This document shows, in pieces, positions 52,248 through 62,174 of a stretch of DNA of 64,000 bases. Made by a program: the position numbers and the translations under genes. The notes under the pieces were generated by a model. The model was not told the DNA's origin and ran no database searches. It worked only from the letters and a program-made list of their open reading frames with translations. Within the stretch, counting starts at the first letter, position 1. Each line of letters begins with the position of its first letter. The stretch spans positions 341,998 to 405,997 of the forward strand of contig JBDWAL010000025.1 in assembly GCA_039978895.1 (NCBI GenBank). The letters are read 5' to 3'. The stretch is from Aliishimia sp039978895 (lineage in GTDB: Bacteria > Pseudomonadota > Alphaproteobacteria > Rhodobacterales > Rhodobacteraceae).

Positions 52248-53447
52248 ATGGCGTTGGATATTGATTTTGTGCGGGCGCAGTTTCCGGCCTTTGATGAAAC
52301 ATCTTTGCAAGGACAGGCTTTCTTTGGCAACGCGGGTGGCAGTTATGCGTGCGGCGCGGTCATCGACCGGCTGCATCGGTTTTATACGCAACGCAAAGTC
52401 CAACCCTATTCCGCCTATGAGGCGTCCCGATTGGGTGGCGCCGAAATGGACGAAGCCAACACCCGTTTGGCCGCAATCATGGGCGTTGAAAACGATGAGC
52501 TTAGTTTTGGGCCCTCCACGACGCAAAACACCTATGTGCTCAGCCAAGCCTTTGGGCAAATGATGCAACCCGGTGAGGCCATCATTGTGACCAACCAAGA
52601 TCACGAAGCCAACTCTGGGCCGTGGCGGCGCCTTGCAGAACGCGGGATCGAAGTGCGTGAATGGCAGATGAACCCAGAAACGGGCGCGTTGGAATTGGAC
52701 ACATTGGCGGACCTTCTGGACGACAACGTGCGCCTTGTGTGTTTCCCGCATTGCTCAAATGTGGTGGGACACATCAATCCTGTCGCCGAGATCACAACCC
52801 TCGCGCATTCGGCGGGCGCTGTCGTGTGTGTGGACGGCGTATCATATGCGCCCCATGGATTCGCGGATGTGGGCGCGTTGGGCGCGGATATCTATTTATT
52901 TTCAGCCTATAAAACCTATGGCCCCCATCAAGGTGTGATGGTTGTGCGCAAGGCTTTGGCGCAAGCACTGCCCAACCAAGGCCACTGGTTTAACGCAGGA
53001 AACCTGACCAAACGCTTCACGCCAGCGGGTCCCGATCATGCGCAAGTTGCGGCTTGCGCAGGCATGGCGGATTACATCGATGCGCTGTCAGATCATCATG
53101 GCGGATGCGGTGCGCGCGGGGTGCACGATTTGATGCGAGCCCATGAGGAAGAGTTGATGGCCCCGTTGATGGACTGGGTCAGCACAAAGAATTCAGTGCG
53201 TTTGATCGGACCCGCCATCGCGCGCGCGCCGACAGTCGCGTTGGATTTGGGAGTAACGGCAGAGCCTGTGGCGGCCGCTTTGGCGAAACACGGGATCATG
53301 GCCGAAGGCGGCGATTTTTATGCAGGGCGCGCGTTAGAAGCCATGGGCGTCGATCTGGACAAAGGCGTGTTGCGGTTGAGTTTCGTGCATTACACATCAC
53401 CCGAAGAAATAGCCAAGTTGATCACCGCATTGGACGCGGAAATCTAG
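52248..53447 (+). CDS. Class V aminotransferase-family protein
   Basis: A 399-residue PLP enzyme of the cysteine desulfurase/class V group. The catalytic Lys is in FSAYKTYGPHQG; the PLP-binding His in NQDHEANSGPW and Asp in VVCVDGVSYAP are in place. It may be an aminotransferase or desulfurase-like enzyme; the cysteine loop of IscS/SufS is not seen. Substrate unknown. It converges with the Stf0-type gene, overlapping stops by four bases. Confidence 0.85.
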   Translation: MALDIDFVRAQFPAFDETSLQGQAFFGNAGGSYACGAVIDRLHRFYTQRKVQPYSAYEASRLGGAEMDEANTRLAAIMGVENDELSFGPSTTQNTYVLSQAFGQMMQPGEAIIVTNQDHEANSGPWRRLAERGIEVREWQMNPETGALELDTLADLLDDNVRLVCFPHCSNVVGHINPVAEITTLAHSAGAVVCVDGVSYAPHGFADVGALGADIYLFSAYKTYGPHQGVMVVRKALAQALPNQGHWFNAGNLTKRFTPAGPDHAQVAACAGMADYIDALSDHHGGCGARGVHDLMRAHEEELMAPLMDWVSTKNSVRLIGPAIARAPTVALDLGVTAEPVAAALAKHGIMAEGGDFYAGRALEAMGVDLDKGVLRLSFVHYTSPEEIAKLITALDAEI

Positions 53448-54199
53448 CCGCGAAACCGATCTGCCCATGCAAGGCTGACAGCATCGGACAGTTTTGCTGT
53501 GGGTGGTGTGACAGTATCGGCAAGTGAGGGATCAAGGCCAAGCATGTCCAAGGTCTTGGACAACACGCCCAATGGGTCGTCTGACAGATCGTCATACGAA
53601 ATCTGGACAGGTTGGATATCTTCGCGTTTGAACCAAGCGGCCCATTGCGCATCCTGTTCGGTCAACTCGGCCAAGTGGTGGGAAATAGCGGCGGCGTCAT
53701 ATTGCGGGGCTTTGGGGGGCGATAAGCGTTCCAACTCAGCGCCATCCGCCGCGCGATGCCATAAACCTGTTTGCTCGGCCTTCAGACGCGAAATGGCCTG
53801 ATCCAATTTGTTGGGGCGGGTCAGGTGAATAAAGGCTGTGCGCCCAAACGCGGCTTCAATCCGGGCTTTGTCAGTGTGTGATTGTGGGTACAGCAAGGCG
53901 AGTTGCTGTCGGAAGAAATCGAAGCTAGCGCGTTGCAGTCTGAGGCCGAAAATTTGCGAACTGCCGGTGCCAAGCGTTCGGGCCGCGGCGAAAACGGCTT
54001 TGAGATTGTCGCGCTTGGTTGTCTTGGCGTTTTGATCAATGTCATAAGTCTGCATCCACGCCGAGAGGGACGGGGTGTGGAAATGGGAATCTGGATGTCC
54101 GGCGTGGCGTGTTGCGTCAAGCAAACGGCACAACAAGGTGCTGCCACTGCGCGGGGATGTGCAGATGATATAGGATGCATAGCGCGGGGTGTTTGTCAC
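53444..54199 (-). CDS. Stf0-family sulfotransferase
   Basis: A roughly 251-residue PAPS-dependent sulfotransferase related to the trehalose sulfotransferase Stf0. The PAPS loop is SPRSGSTLLCRLLDATRHAG near the N-terminus; the second site, AFIHLTRPNKLDQAISRLKA, is central. GTG 54199 is preferred because the enzyme would begin MTNTPRYASYIICTSPRSG; an ATG at 54286 is possible but adds a non-family N-terminus. The acceptor sugar or lipid is unknown. Sulfation of a surface or osmolyte molecule is a possible use in a marine bacterium. Confidence 0.84.
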   Translation of the reverse strand: MTNTPRYASYIICTSPRSGSTLLCRLLDATRHAGHPDSHFHTPSLSAWMQTYDIDQNAKTTKRDNLKAVFAAARTLGTGSSQIFGLRLQRASFDFFRQQLALLYPQSHTDKARIEAAFGRTAFIHLTRPNKLDQAISRLKAEQTGLWHRAADGAELERLSPPKAPQYDAAAISHHLAELTEQDAQWAAWFKREDIQPVQISYDDLSDDPLGVLSKTLDMLGLDPSLADTVTPPTAKLSDAVSLAWADRFRG

Positions 54200-54363
54200 G
54201 AAAACGCCCAGTCGAAAGGGGAGGCAATTGATGCTATCACCAAACAAAGGTGCTGAAACCATGCCCGAGGTGAAGAACTGGCACATCTGCTCTTGCTGTG
54301 GCGCGTCATCAGTCTAGCTAAGCACAAACCGGGACGAACCGGCAACAGGCGAGAACATCAAAA

Positions 54364-55788
54364 GTGACCACGCATATGACAGCCCCGACGATTATTTGGT
54401 TTCGCCGCGATTTGCGGCTATCTGATCACCCCGCCTTGAGTGCGGCCTGTGCTGCGGGCCCTGTCATCCCAGTTTTTATTCACGATGAGACCGTGGCAGA
54501 ACTTGGGGCCGCGCCCAAATGGCGCCTTGGTCTGGGGATCGCGCATCTGAGCGAAAGCTTGGCGGCGAAAGGCAGTCAGCTGGTCTTGCGCAAAGGCAAC
54601 GCGCTTGCGATATTGCGGGGCTTGATCGCGCAAACAGGTGCAAAATCCGTGGTTTGGTCGCGGTTATATGATCCGCAAGCCATTGCGCGGGACACAGACG
54701 TGAAAGCGGCACTGAAAGCGGATGGGGTTCATGCCAAAAGCTTCGGCGGGCATTTGATGTTCGAACCCGTCAGCGCCGAGACCAAAACGGGCGGTTATTA
54801 CAAAGTCTATACGCCGTTTTGGAAGAATGTGCGCAGCCGGGATGTGGAAACGCCTTTGCCGGTTCCAGCGCGTATTGCGGCCCCCGAGAGCTGGCCTGAA
54901 AGCGAGCAACTGCAAGATTGGCATTTGGGCGCAGCGATGCGGCGCGGGGCAGGGATTGTGCGCCCATTTGTGCGTCTTGGTGAGCGTGCCGCGCAAGATC
55001 GCTTGGGCCATTTCATCGAGGACATTGTTGCGGGGTATGTCGACACCCGAAACCGCCCTGACCGCGATGGCACGTCGGGATTGTCCGAGAACTTGGCAAT
55101 AGGGGAAATTTCGCCGCATCAATGTTGGCATGCGGGCAAACGTGCGATGGAAGAAGGCAAACCGGGCGCGGAGACCTTTCTCAAGGAGCTGGTTTGGCGT
55201 GAGTTTGCCTATCATCTGATGCATCACACACCGCAGATATTGACCTCAAACTGGAAGCCGGATTGGGATAAGTTTCCATGGCAGACTGACCCTTCCTCTG
55301 AACATGCAACCGCGTGGATGCAGGGACGCACGGGCATTCAATTTGTGGACGCGAGCCTGCGCGAAATGTATGTCACGGGGCGCATGCACAATCGGGGGCG
55401 CATGATCGTTGCATCCTATTTGACCAAGCATCTGCTGACCCATTGGCAGGTTGGGCTGAAATGGTTTGAAGACTGTTTGATTGATTGGGATCCGGCGGCA
55501 AATGCGATGGGTTGGCAGTGGTCGGCAGGGTCCGGCCCAGACGCCACGCCGTTCTTTCGGGTGTTCAATCCGGTTACGCAGCTTGATAAATTTGACCCGC
55601 AGCGGGACTATGTGAATCGCTGGATTGCCGAGGGAAAATCCAATCCGCACACGGATGGGTTGAAATACTATGAAGCGATCCCCAAAAAATGGTCCATGTC
55701 GCCATCTGACCCGTACCCTTTACCAATAGTTGCCGCTGATGTTGGTCGAAAACGTGCGCTTGATGCCTATGCCGGTCGTGGGTTCTAA
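54364..55788 (+). CDS. phrB: Deoxyribodipyrimidine photolyase
   Basis: A 474-residue DNA photolyase. The N-terminal antenna domain (TIIWFRRDLRLSDHPALSAA) and C-terminal FAD domain (WDPAANAMGWQWSAGSGPDA) are both present, including the Trp-rich electron path. It repairs UV-made cyclobutane dimers with blue light. The start is GTG 54364 with AGGCGAG upstream at a slightly long distance, or ATG 54376. cfa follows on the same strand. Confidence 0.94.
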   Translation: MTTHMTAPTIIWFRRDLRLSDHPALSAACAAGPVIPVFIHDETVAELGAAPKWRLGLGIAHLSESLAAKGSQLVLRKGNALAILRGLIAQTGAKSVVWSRLYDPQAIARDTDVKAALKADGVHAKSFGGHLMFEPVSAETKTGGYYKVYTPFWKNVRSRDVETPLPVPARIAAPESWPESEQLQDWHLGAAMRRGAGIVRPFVRLGERAAQDRLGHFIEDIVAGYVDTRNRPDRDGTSGLSENLAIGEISPHQCWHAGKRAMEEGKPGAETFLKELVWREFAYHLMHHTPQILTSNWKPDWDKFPWQTDPSSEHATAWMQGRTGIQFVDASLREMYVTGRMHNRGRMIVASYLTKHLLTHWQVGLKWFEDCLIDWDPAANAMGWQWSAGSGPDATPFFRVFNPVTQLDKFDPQRDYVNRWIAEGKSNPHTDGLKYYEAIPKKWSMSPSDPYPLPIVAADVGRKRALDAYAGRGF

Positions 55789-55850
55789 GCTGTGTTTGCG
55801 TCGCCGTAAGTGTCAGGCTAGCTTGATAAAAAAGTAAGACCGGAGAGCAG

Positions 55851-57059
55851 ATGATCCTAACCAGTACGGATGACCAGACAGGTCTCCCTCGTTATTTTGC
55901 CAAAGTTTTCGCCATGAGCCAAGCCATGCAGAACGGGCGGATTGATTTCGTATTGCCAGACGGTCGGCAGTTCAGGGCCGAGGGTATAAATCCCGGTCCT
56001 GTCGCCGAGTTGCACATTCACAACCCAGATATCTTTGCGCGTCTTTTGCGCGAAGGCGATCTGGGATTTTGCGACGCCTATCTGGATGAATGGTGGTCAA
56101 CACCTGACCTGCAAGCGTTCATGGACTTGGTGCATGCGGATAACGACGACATCTATGACGGTTTTCCCGGACAAAACCTTGTGCGTGCCTACGAACGCTT
56201 CCGGTTTTGGTTGCAGCGCAATCACAAAGAACAAGCCCGTAAAAACATTTCATACCATTATGATCTGGGCAACGCGTTCTATGGCCTTTGGCTGGATGAA
56301 ACGATGACCTATTCTTCGGCGCTGTTTGAAACCGGACAAGAGAGCACGGAAAAAGCGCAGATCGCAAAATACAAATCCATGGTCGATCAGTTGGGCGTGC
56401 AACCGGGCGATCACATTCTGGAAATTGGCTGCGGATGGGGCGGGTTTGCGGAATACGCTGCCAAAGAACGCGGTCTGAAGGTCACCGGACTGACCATTTC
56501 GCAAGAGCAATTCAACTATGCGCAGGCGCGAATCGAAGCTGCGGGTTTGAAAGATTTGGTAGAGTTCAAACTACAAGATTACCGGGATGAAACCGGTCAT
56601 TACGATGGAATCGCAAGCATTGAGATGTTTGAAGCCGTCGGCGAAAAGTACTGGCCGGTCTATTTTGAGACCGTACGCGAGCGGCTAAAACCGGGAAAAT
56701 CTGCGACCCTCCAGATCATCACGGTGCAAGATCGCCGTTGGGATGTTTACCGACGTGGTGTTGATTTCATTCAAAAATATATCTTTCCGGGGGGCATGTT
56801 GCCCAGCCCAAAGGCTTTGCGTGAACAAGTGGAGCGCGCCGGGCTTGGGGTCGAGAAATCGATCGAATTTGGTCAAAGCTACTCGCTCACTCTGCGGCGT
56901 TGGCATCAGACCTTTAACGAAAAGTGGGACCACATTGCGGAAATGGGATTTGATGCACGTTTTCGACGCATGTGGAACTTTTATTTGACATCTTGTGCTG
57001 CGACTTTTGAAAGCGCGAATTGTGATGTAACACAAATCACGATCAAACGGCCCAGTTGA
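55851..57059 (+). CDS. cfa: Cyclopropane-fatty-acyl-phospholipid synthase
   Basis: A 402-residue SAM-dependent methyltransferase that adds a methylene bridge to unsaturated fatty acids of membrane lipids. The SAM motif VQPGDHILEIGCGWGGFAEY is at about residues 183-202, and TGLTISQEQFNYAQAR follows. The N-terminal lipid-binding region is complete. Between the photolyase gene and trgA it forms part of a stress-related run on the plus strand. Confidence 0.92.
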   Translation: MILTSTDDQTGLPRYFAKVFAMSQAMQNGRIDFVLPDGRQFRAEGINPGPVAELHIHNPDIFARLLREGDLGFCDAYLDEWWSTPDLQAFMDLVHADNDDIYDGFPGQNLVRAYERFRFWLQRNHKEQARKNISYHYDLGNAFYGLWLDETMTYSSALFETGQESTEKAQIAKYKSMVDQLGVQPGDHILEIGCGWGGFAEYAAKERGLKVTGLTISQEQFNYAQARIEAAGLKDLVEFKLQDYRDETGHYDGIASIEMFEAVGEKYWPVYFETVRERLKPGKSATLQIITVQDRRWDVYRRGVDFIQKYIFPGGMLPSPKALREQVERAGLGVEKSIEFGQSYSLTLRRWHQTFNEKWDHIAEMGFDARFRRMWNFYLTSCAATFESANCDVTQITIKRPS

Positions 57060-57100
57060 CCTTATTGGCGCTCTTGGCCGTGTAGAATAAGGAATACGCC

Positions 57101-57553
57101 ATGATGCCAGACGCCGCCAGATTGGTTGCAGCTATCAGCCTTGCTTTTGTGGGGTTCATTTTGTCTGGTCTTGTGATGCAAGTCTACGAGACAGAAATCG
57201 CTGAGACAAACTTCGGTTGGTTCATTCATGTGAATGTGGTTCTTGGGATCTTGGTCGGCTGGATTTCGATGGGAAAGCGCGCAGGGCGCGGGGTCTCTGC
57301 GGCTGTGACCAACGGGGTTACGGGCGTGTTCTTGTTGGTCATGTGGGGATTGTTCATCCAATCCTGCAACGAGATGACCCGATTGGCGATGAAGAACCGA
57401 TATGACGGACCCTTTGAGGCGATCGCGGCGATCTTCAACATTGGCGCAGAGTGGGGAATCCTGATTTTGACAGGCCCAATTCTTGGGACCATGGCGGTTG
57501 GTGCGTTTGTTTGTGGCATTCTAACCGAATATGCGTGGCGTACATGGCGCTGA
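57101..57553 (+). CDS. trgA: TrgA family membrane protein
   Basis: A 150-residue protein with four predicted spans, matching TrgA of the Rhodobacter sphaeroides tellurite-resistance locus. The N-terminal VGFILSGLVMQVYETEIAE is characteristic. Its biochemical action is unknown. trgB overlaps its end by ten bases and cysK follows, the same order as in the described locus, which supports the call. Confidence 0.88.
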   Translation: MMPDAARLVAAISLAFVGFILSGLVMQVYETEIAETNFGWFIHVNVVLGILVGWISMGKRAGRGVSAAVTNGVTGVFLLVMWGLFIQSCNEMTRLAMKNRYDGPFEAIAAIFNIGAEWGILILTGPILGTMAVGAFVCGILTEYAWRTWR

Positions 57554-58662
57554 ACGCTGCACCGCTGTTTCTTTATGGAACATTGCGCCATTTGCCTTTG
57601 CTGGAAGTTGTTTTGGGACGTCCGCTTGCGCCATCTGACGTGCGCGCGGCGACGCTAGAACGGGCGCGTGCGACTTGGGTTGAAGGGCAACCTTTTCCGA
57701 TGATCCGCCTTGATCAAACCGGCGATGCCGAAGGTTTGGTTCTGGAGGGCGCGTCTGCGCAAGACGTGGCGTTGATAGATTTCTACGAAGGCGGCTTTGA
57801 TTACGCATTGCACGACGTCACACTCTCAGATGGCAGTCCCGCTCGCGTGTATGTTCCCGGCCCAGAGGTTGGACCACCCGGTGCTGCGTTCGATCTTGAG
57901 GCTTGGGCGCAAAAATGGGCCGCGTTAAGCATCGAGGCTGCGCGCGAAGTCATGAGCTATCATGGGCAGCGCTCACCGCACGAGGTTGCGGCAATATTCT
58001 CATCCATCCGCGCACGTGCGGCCGCGCGCCTGCGTGCGCAAGACGTTCGCCACGGGGCAGGAACGTTGCAGGGACGATGGGAGGTGTCTTCCAAGACGAC
58101 GCCTTATAGCGACTTCTTCAAAATGGACGACTACACCGTTCAGATCGAAAAATTTGACGGCTCTATGACGGAGCCTTTGCGCCGTGCTGTCTTTGTGGGC
58201 ATGGATGCAGCCCTTGTGTTGCCGTATGATCCGGTGCGCGACCGGGTTTTGGTTGTAGAACAATTCCGCATGGGGCCGATGGGGCGCGGTGATCAAAATC
58301 CGTGGCAATGGGAACCCATTGCGGGTCACGTCGATCCCGGTGAAACGCCCGAGCAAGCCGCGCGCCGTGAGGCGATGGAGGAAGCCGGGTTGGAGCTTGG
58401 TATCTTGGAGACAGTAGCCGAAGCCTATCCCGCACCGGGGGCTATCTCGGAATATTACTATATGTATGTCGGGATCGCTGATTTGCCTGATGGCATAACC
58501 GGCGTGTCTGGTTTGGCAACCGAGGGCGAGAACATCCGGTCGCATTTGCTGTCCTTTGACGATCTTATGAGCATGTTGGAAGACCGCCGTTCGGCAAATA
58601 TCCCGTTGGCTTTGGCGGGATATTGGTTAGCTCATCACCGTGAGAGGCTTCGCGCACCTTGA
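57544..58662 (+). CDS. trgB: TrgB: gamma-glutamylcyclotransferase-like plus NUDIX protein
   Basis: A 372-residue fusion. Residues 1-110 have the cyclotransferase-like FLYGTLRHLPLLEVVLG pattern and residues about 210-365 form a NUDIX domain of the ADP-ribose pyrophosphatase type with GETPEQAARREAMEEAG. ATG 57544 lies inside the trgA end. The same gene order in R. sphaeroides gives tellurite resistance with cysK. The enzyme may hydrolyse ADP-ribose; its link to tellurite is not shown by the sequence. Confidence 0.9.
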   Translation: MALNAAPLFLYGTLRHLPLLEVVLGRPLAPSDVRAATLERARATWVEGQPFPMIRLDQTGDAEGLVLEGASAQDVALIDFYEGGFDYALHDVTLSDGSPARVYVPGPEVGPPGAAFDLEAWAQKWAALSIEAAREVMSYHGQRSPHEVAAIFSSIRARAAARLRAQDVRHGAGTLQGRWEVSSKTTPYSDFFKMDDYTVQIEKFDGSMTEPLRRAVFVGMDAALVLPYDPVRDRVLVVEQFRMGPMGRGDQNPWQWEPIAGHVDPGETPEQAARREAMEEAGLELGILETVAEAYPAPGAISEYYYMYVGIADLPDGITGVSGLATEGENIRSHLLSFDDLMSMLEDRRSANIPLALAGYWLAHHRERLRAP

Positions 58663-58721
58663 GGTCGCCGCGTGCGCTCGTTACATGTTGAGACACGCGA
58701 ACACCCATAAGGACACCCCCC

Positions 58722-59765
58722 ATGCGCATCGCCTCTGATCTCGCCGCTGCTGTCGGCAACACGCCCCTCATCCGTCTGCGCCGCGCCAGTGAAGAAACCG
58801 GCTGCGAGATATTGGGCAAGGCAGAGTTTTTAAACCCCGGTCAGTCAGTCAAAGACCGTGCGGCGCTCTTTATTATAAAGGACGCAATTGCACGCGGCGA
58901 TCTGAAACCAGGCGGAACAATCGTTGAAGGCACGGCTGGTAACACCGGGATCGGCCTTGCACTTGTTGGTGCGTCGATGGGGTTCAAGACGGTCATCGTC
59001 ATCCCGGAAACCCAATCCGAGGAAAAGAAGGACATGCTGCGTCTTGCAGGCGCGGAATTGATCCAAGTGCCCGCGCGCCCATATCGCAACCCCAACAACT
59101 TCATTCATTATTCGCAACGTTTGGCCGAAACTCTGGCAAAAACAGAACCCAACGGTGCGATTTGGGCCAACCAGTTTGACAATGTTGCTAACCGCCAAGC
59201 CCATATCGAGACCACGGGCCCAGAAATCTGGGAACAAACCAATGGCAAAGTGGACGGTTTCATCTGTGCGGCAGGCTCGGGCGGAACCGTGGCGGGGATC
59301 GGCATGGCTTTGCAGCCCAAAGGCGTAAAGGTTGGGCTGGTTGATCCAGACGGGGCAGGGCTGTTCAGCTACTACACCACAGGCGAGATCGCGACATCTG
59401 GTGGGTCGATCGCAGAAGGCATCGGCCAAGTGCGGATTACCAAAAACCTCGAAGGTTTTACCCCCGACTTCAACTGTAACGTGTCCGACGCCGAAGCACT
59501 GCCAATCGTGTTTGATTTGCTGCGCGAAGAAGGGCTTGTGATGGGCGGCTCAACGGGCATCAACATTGCGGGCGCGATCCGCATGGCAAAAGAGATGGGC
59601 CCCGGCCACACAATCGTGACAGTGCTTTGTGATTACGGCACACGGTATCAGTCCAAATTGTTCAACCCTGCCTTCCTCAAAGAAAAGGGATTGCCTTGCC
59701 CAGACTGGCTTGGTGCAGAAGCCGGTGACATGCCGATGATGTTCGAAGATGTAGACGAGGGCTAA
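58722..59765 (+). CDS. cysK: Cysteine synthase A
   Basis: A 347-residue PLP enzyme making cysteine from O-acetylserine and sulfide. The PLP Lys is in GQSVKDRAA near residue 45, and the TAGNTGIGLALVG loop and GSGGTVAGIG segment are intact. It completes the trgA-trgB-cysK set; more cysteine can help against tellurite. GGACACC stands upstream of the ATG. MscS follows 6 bp later. Confidence 0.94.
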   Translation: MRIASDLAAAVGNTPLIRLRRASEETGCEILGKAEFLNPGQSVKDRAALFIIKDAIARGDLKPGGTIVEGTAGNTGIGLALVGASMGFKTVIVIPETQSEEKKDMLRLAGAELIQVPARPYRNPNNFIHYSQRLAETLAKTEPNGAIWANQFDNVANRQAHIETTGPEIWEQTNGKVDGFICAAGSGGTVAGIGMALQPKGVKVGLVDPDGAGLFSYYTTGEIATSGGSIAEGIGQVRITKNLEGFTPDFNCNVSDAEALPIVFDLLREEGLVMGGSTGINIAGAIRMAKEMGPGHTIVTVLCDYGTRYQSKLFNPAFLKEKGLPCPDWLGAEAGDMPMMFEDVDEG

Positions 59766-59771
59766 CTCGGA

Positions 59772-62174
59772 ATGACACGGTTTGGTCCAGTCCTGAGCGC
59801 GCTTTGGTTCGTGCTTTTGAGCGTTGTGCTGGTCCCAGGGATGGCATCTGCGCAAGATGGTGAGGGGCGCAATCAAAGCGCGTCGATCAACTATACCACA
59901 TGGGAAAGTGCCGCCCGACGTGCCGAGGCGGCCGTGGACAGTGCCACAGACACAAACGCGGTCTTTGAAACGCTGCGTGACCGGATCGTTGGATTTCGCA
60001 GCAACCTTGATCTGGCCCGCAGAGCAAATACAGAACGCATCACCACGTTACGCGGCCAGATTGAAGCCCTCGGCGACGCCCCCGAAAACAGTGCCACCGA
60101 AGCACCCGATATTGCCAAACGCCGCGAGACACTGACGCAACAATTGCAAACTTTGTTGGCGCCGGTTCAAGCCGCGCAAGAAGCCTATACACGCGCTGAC
60201 GGCTTGATCGGTGAGATCGACGCGATCATTCGTGACCGCCAAACCAAACGGCTGTTGTCCCTAGGGCCTTCGCCATTAAACCCAACCAATTGGGCCACGT
60301 CGCTAGAAGAACTTGGCCAAGCTTTTGCAGAAATCGCCGCCGAACGCCGTGTGCTCAACGATGAACGCTTGTTGGCGCAGGCACGTGAAAACCTGCCGCT
60401 GGTCTTGTTCCTGCTGGTCTTGGGTGGGTTATTGGTGACGCGCGGGCGCACATGGGCTGCGAAGATGGGCAACCGTCTGCGCGATCTTGGTGGGCGTGGT
60501 ACGGGCGTCTGGAGCTTCATCGTCTCGTTGTTGCGCATCATTTTGCCGTTGGCTGGGCTTTTTGCGTTGACTGAAGCAATCCGGGCAACCGGGTTGGTGG
60601 GGTTGCGCGGCGCGGCCATATTGGATGTGGTGCCGGTATGGGGGCTGTTGCTGCTAGGGTATCGCTGGCTTGCTGAGCGGTTGTTTTCGCGCAATGACGA
60701 CGAGGCCATTTTGCTTTTGGTGCCGGTGCACCGCAGCGAGGCGCGTTTTTATATCACTGTGTTGGCGTTTTTGATGCTGCTGCGCAGTGCGTTGAGTTTG
60801 CTCTTTACTTTGCACGATTTCAAACCTGCCTCTGAGGCGGTTTTGGCTTTCCCAATCGTCATCGTGCTGGCAATCATTTTGTTCCGCTTTGGACATTTGT
60901 TACGCGAGTATGTGGTTGCGGCTTTGGCCGAGGATGACGACGAGACACCGTGCATCGGAACCGGCTTTGCACGTATACTGACTTGGCTTGGGTTGAGCGC
61001 TCAGATTGTTGGTATCGTCGCGCCGATCATGTCCGGTTTGGGCTATTCTGCGGCGGGCAATGCGTTGCTTTATCCGACCATCACCAGCTTGGGAATCTTG
61101 GGTTGTGTCATGGCGTTGCAATGCTTCGCTGGCGATCTTTATGGCTGGATCACAGGGCAGGGCAGTACTGCGCGCGACAGTCTTGTGGCTGTGTTGATCA
61201 GCTTTGGTTTGTTGATTTTCGCAGCACCCTTGCTGGCGTTGGTTTGGGGGGCGCGGGTTGCGGACCTGACCGAACTTTGGTCCTCCTTCCTGCTGGGCTT
61301 CCAAATCGGTGAAACACGCATTTCGCCGACAGACTTCATGACCTTTGCGATCTTATTTACCCTTGGGTACATTCTGACGCGCTTGGTGCAAAATGCGTTG
61401 CGCACATCGGTTTTACCCAAAACCAAGATCGATCCGGGCGGCCAAACTGCGCTTGTGTCGGGGGTCGGCTATGTCGGGATTTTCCTTGCGGCACTTGTTG
61501 CCATCACGACGGCAGGCATTGATCTTAGTTCGTTGGCCATTGTTGCAGGGGCGTTATCTGTCGGGATCGGCTTTGGGTTGCAAACCGTGGTTTCGAACTT
61601 TGTTTCCGGCATCATTTTGTTGATCGAACGCCCAATTTCGGAAGGCGACTGGATCGAGGTTGGTGGCAGCATGGGCTATGTGCGCAACATCTCGGTGCGC
61701 TCCACGCGGATTGAGACGTTTGATCGCTCTGACGTCATCGTTCCCAATTCCGATCTGATCAGCGGCACCGTCACAAATTACACCCGTGGCAATACAGTGG
61801 GTCGGGTCATCGTGCCTGTCGGCGTGGCCTATGGGACAGATACGCGCAAGGTGGAAACCATCCTCAAAGAGATCGCACAAAAACACCCTATGGTTTTGGC
61901 CAACCCAGCCCCATCTGTTGTGTTTCAGAACTTTGGCGCGTCCTCTTTGGATTTTGAAATCCGTGCGATCCTGCGTGATGTAAACTGGATGCTGTCGGTG
62001 AAGTCCGAAATGAACCATGAAATTGCCAAGCGCTTTGTCGAAGAAGGCATCGAAATTCCATTCCCGCAACAAGATTTGTGGTTGCGCAATCCAGAAGCGT
62101 TGACGACTTCGCAAACGCCAAAAGCTGCGCCGCCTGTAAAAAGTGACAAACCCGACGGAGACCCGATCCTATGA
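59772..62174 (+). CDS. MscS-family mechanosensitive channel with DUF3772 domain
   Basis: An 800-residue channel. A signal peptide (residues 1-27, ending ASAQ) precedes a periplasmic DUF3772-like helical region (about 30-200). Some eleven spans follow, then the MscS core: SVGIGFGLQTVVSNFVSG near residue 600 and the following IERPISEGDWIEVGG. It releases solutes on membrane tension. The stop is overlapped by the alaX start. The size places it among the large MscK/YbdG-like members. Confidence 0.9.
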   Translation: MTRFGPVLSALWFVLLSVVLVPGMASAQDGEGRNQSASINYTTWESAARRAEAAVDSATDTNAVFETLRDRIVGFRSNLDLARRANTERITTLRGQIEALGDAPENSATEAPDIAKRRETLTQQLQTLLAPVQAAQEAYTRADGLIGEIDAIIRDRQTKRLLSLGPSPLNPTNWATSLEELGQAFAEIAAERRVLNDERLLAQARENLPLVLFLLVLGGLLVTRGRTWAAKMGNRLRDLGGRGTGVWSFIVSLLRIILPLAGLFALTEAIRATGLVGLRGAAILDVVPVWGLLLLGYRWLAERLFSRNDDEAILLLVPVHRSEARFYITVLAFLMLLRSALSLLFTLHDFKPASEAVLAFPIVIVLAIILFRFGHLLREYVVAALAEDDDETPCIGTGFARILTWLGLSAQIVGIVAPIMSGLGYSAAGNALLYPTITSLGILGCVMALQCFAGDLYGWITGQGSTARDSLVAVLISFGLLIFAAPLLALVWGARVADLTELWSSFLLGFQIGETRISPTDFMTFAILFTLGYILTRLVQNALRTSVLPKTKIDPGGQTALVSGVGYVGIFLAALVAITTAGIDLSSLAIVAGALSVGIGFGLQTVVSNFVSGIILLIERPISEGDWIEVGGSMGYVRNISVRSTRIETFDRSDVIVPNSDLISGTVTNYTRGNTVGRVIVPVGVAYGTDTRKVETILKEIAQKHPMVLANPAPSVVFQNFGASSLDFEIRAILRDVNWMLSVKSEMNHEIAKRFVEEGIEIPFPQQDLWLRNPEALTTSQTPKAAPPVKSDKPDGDPIL

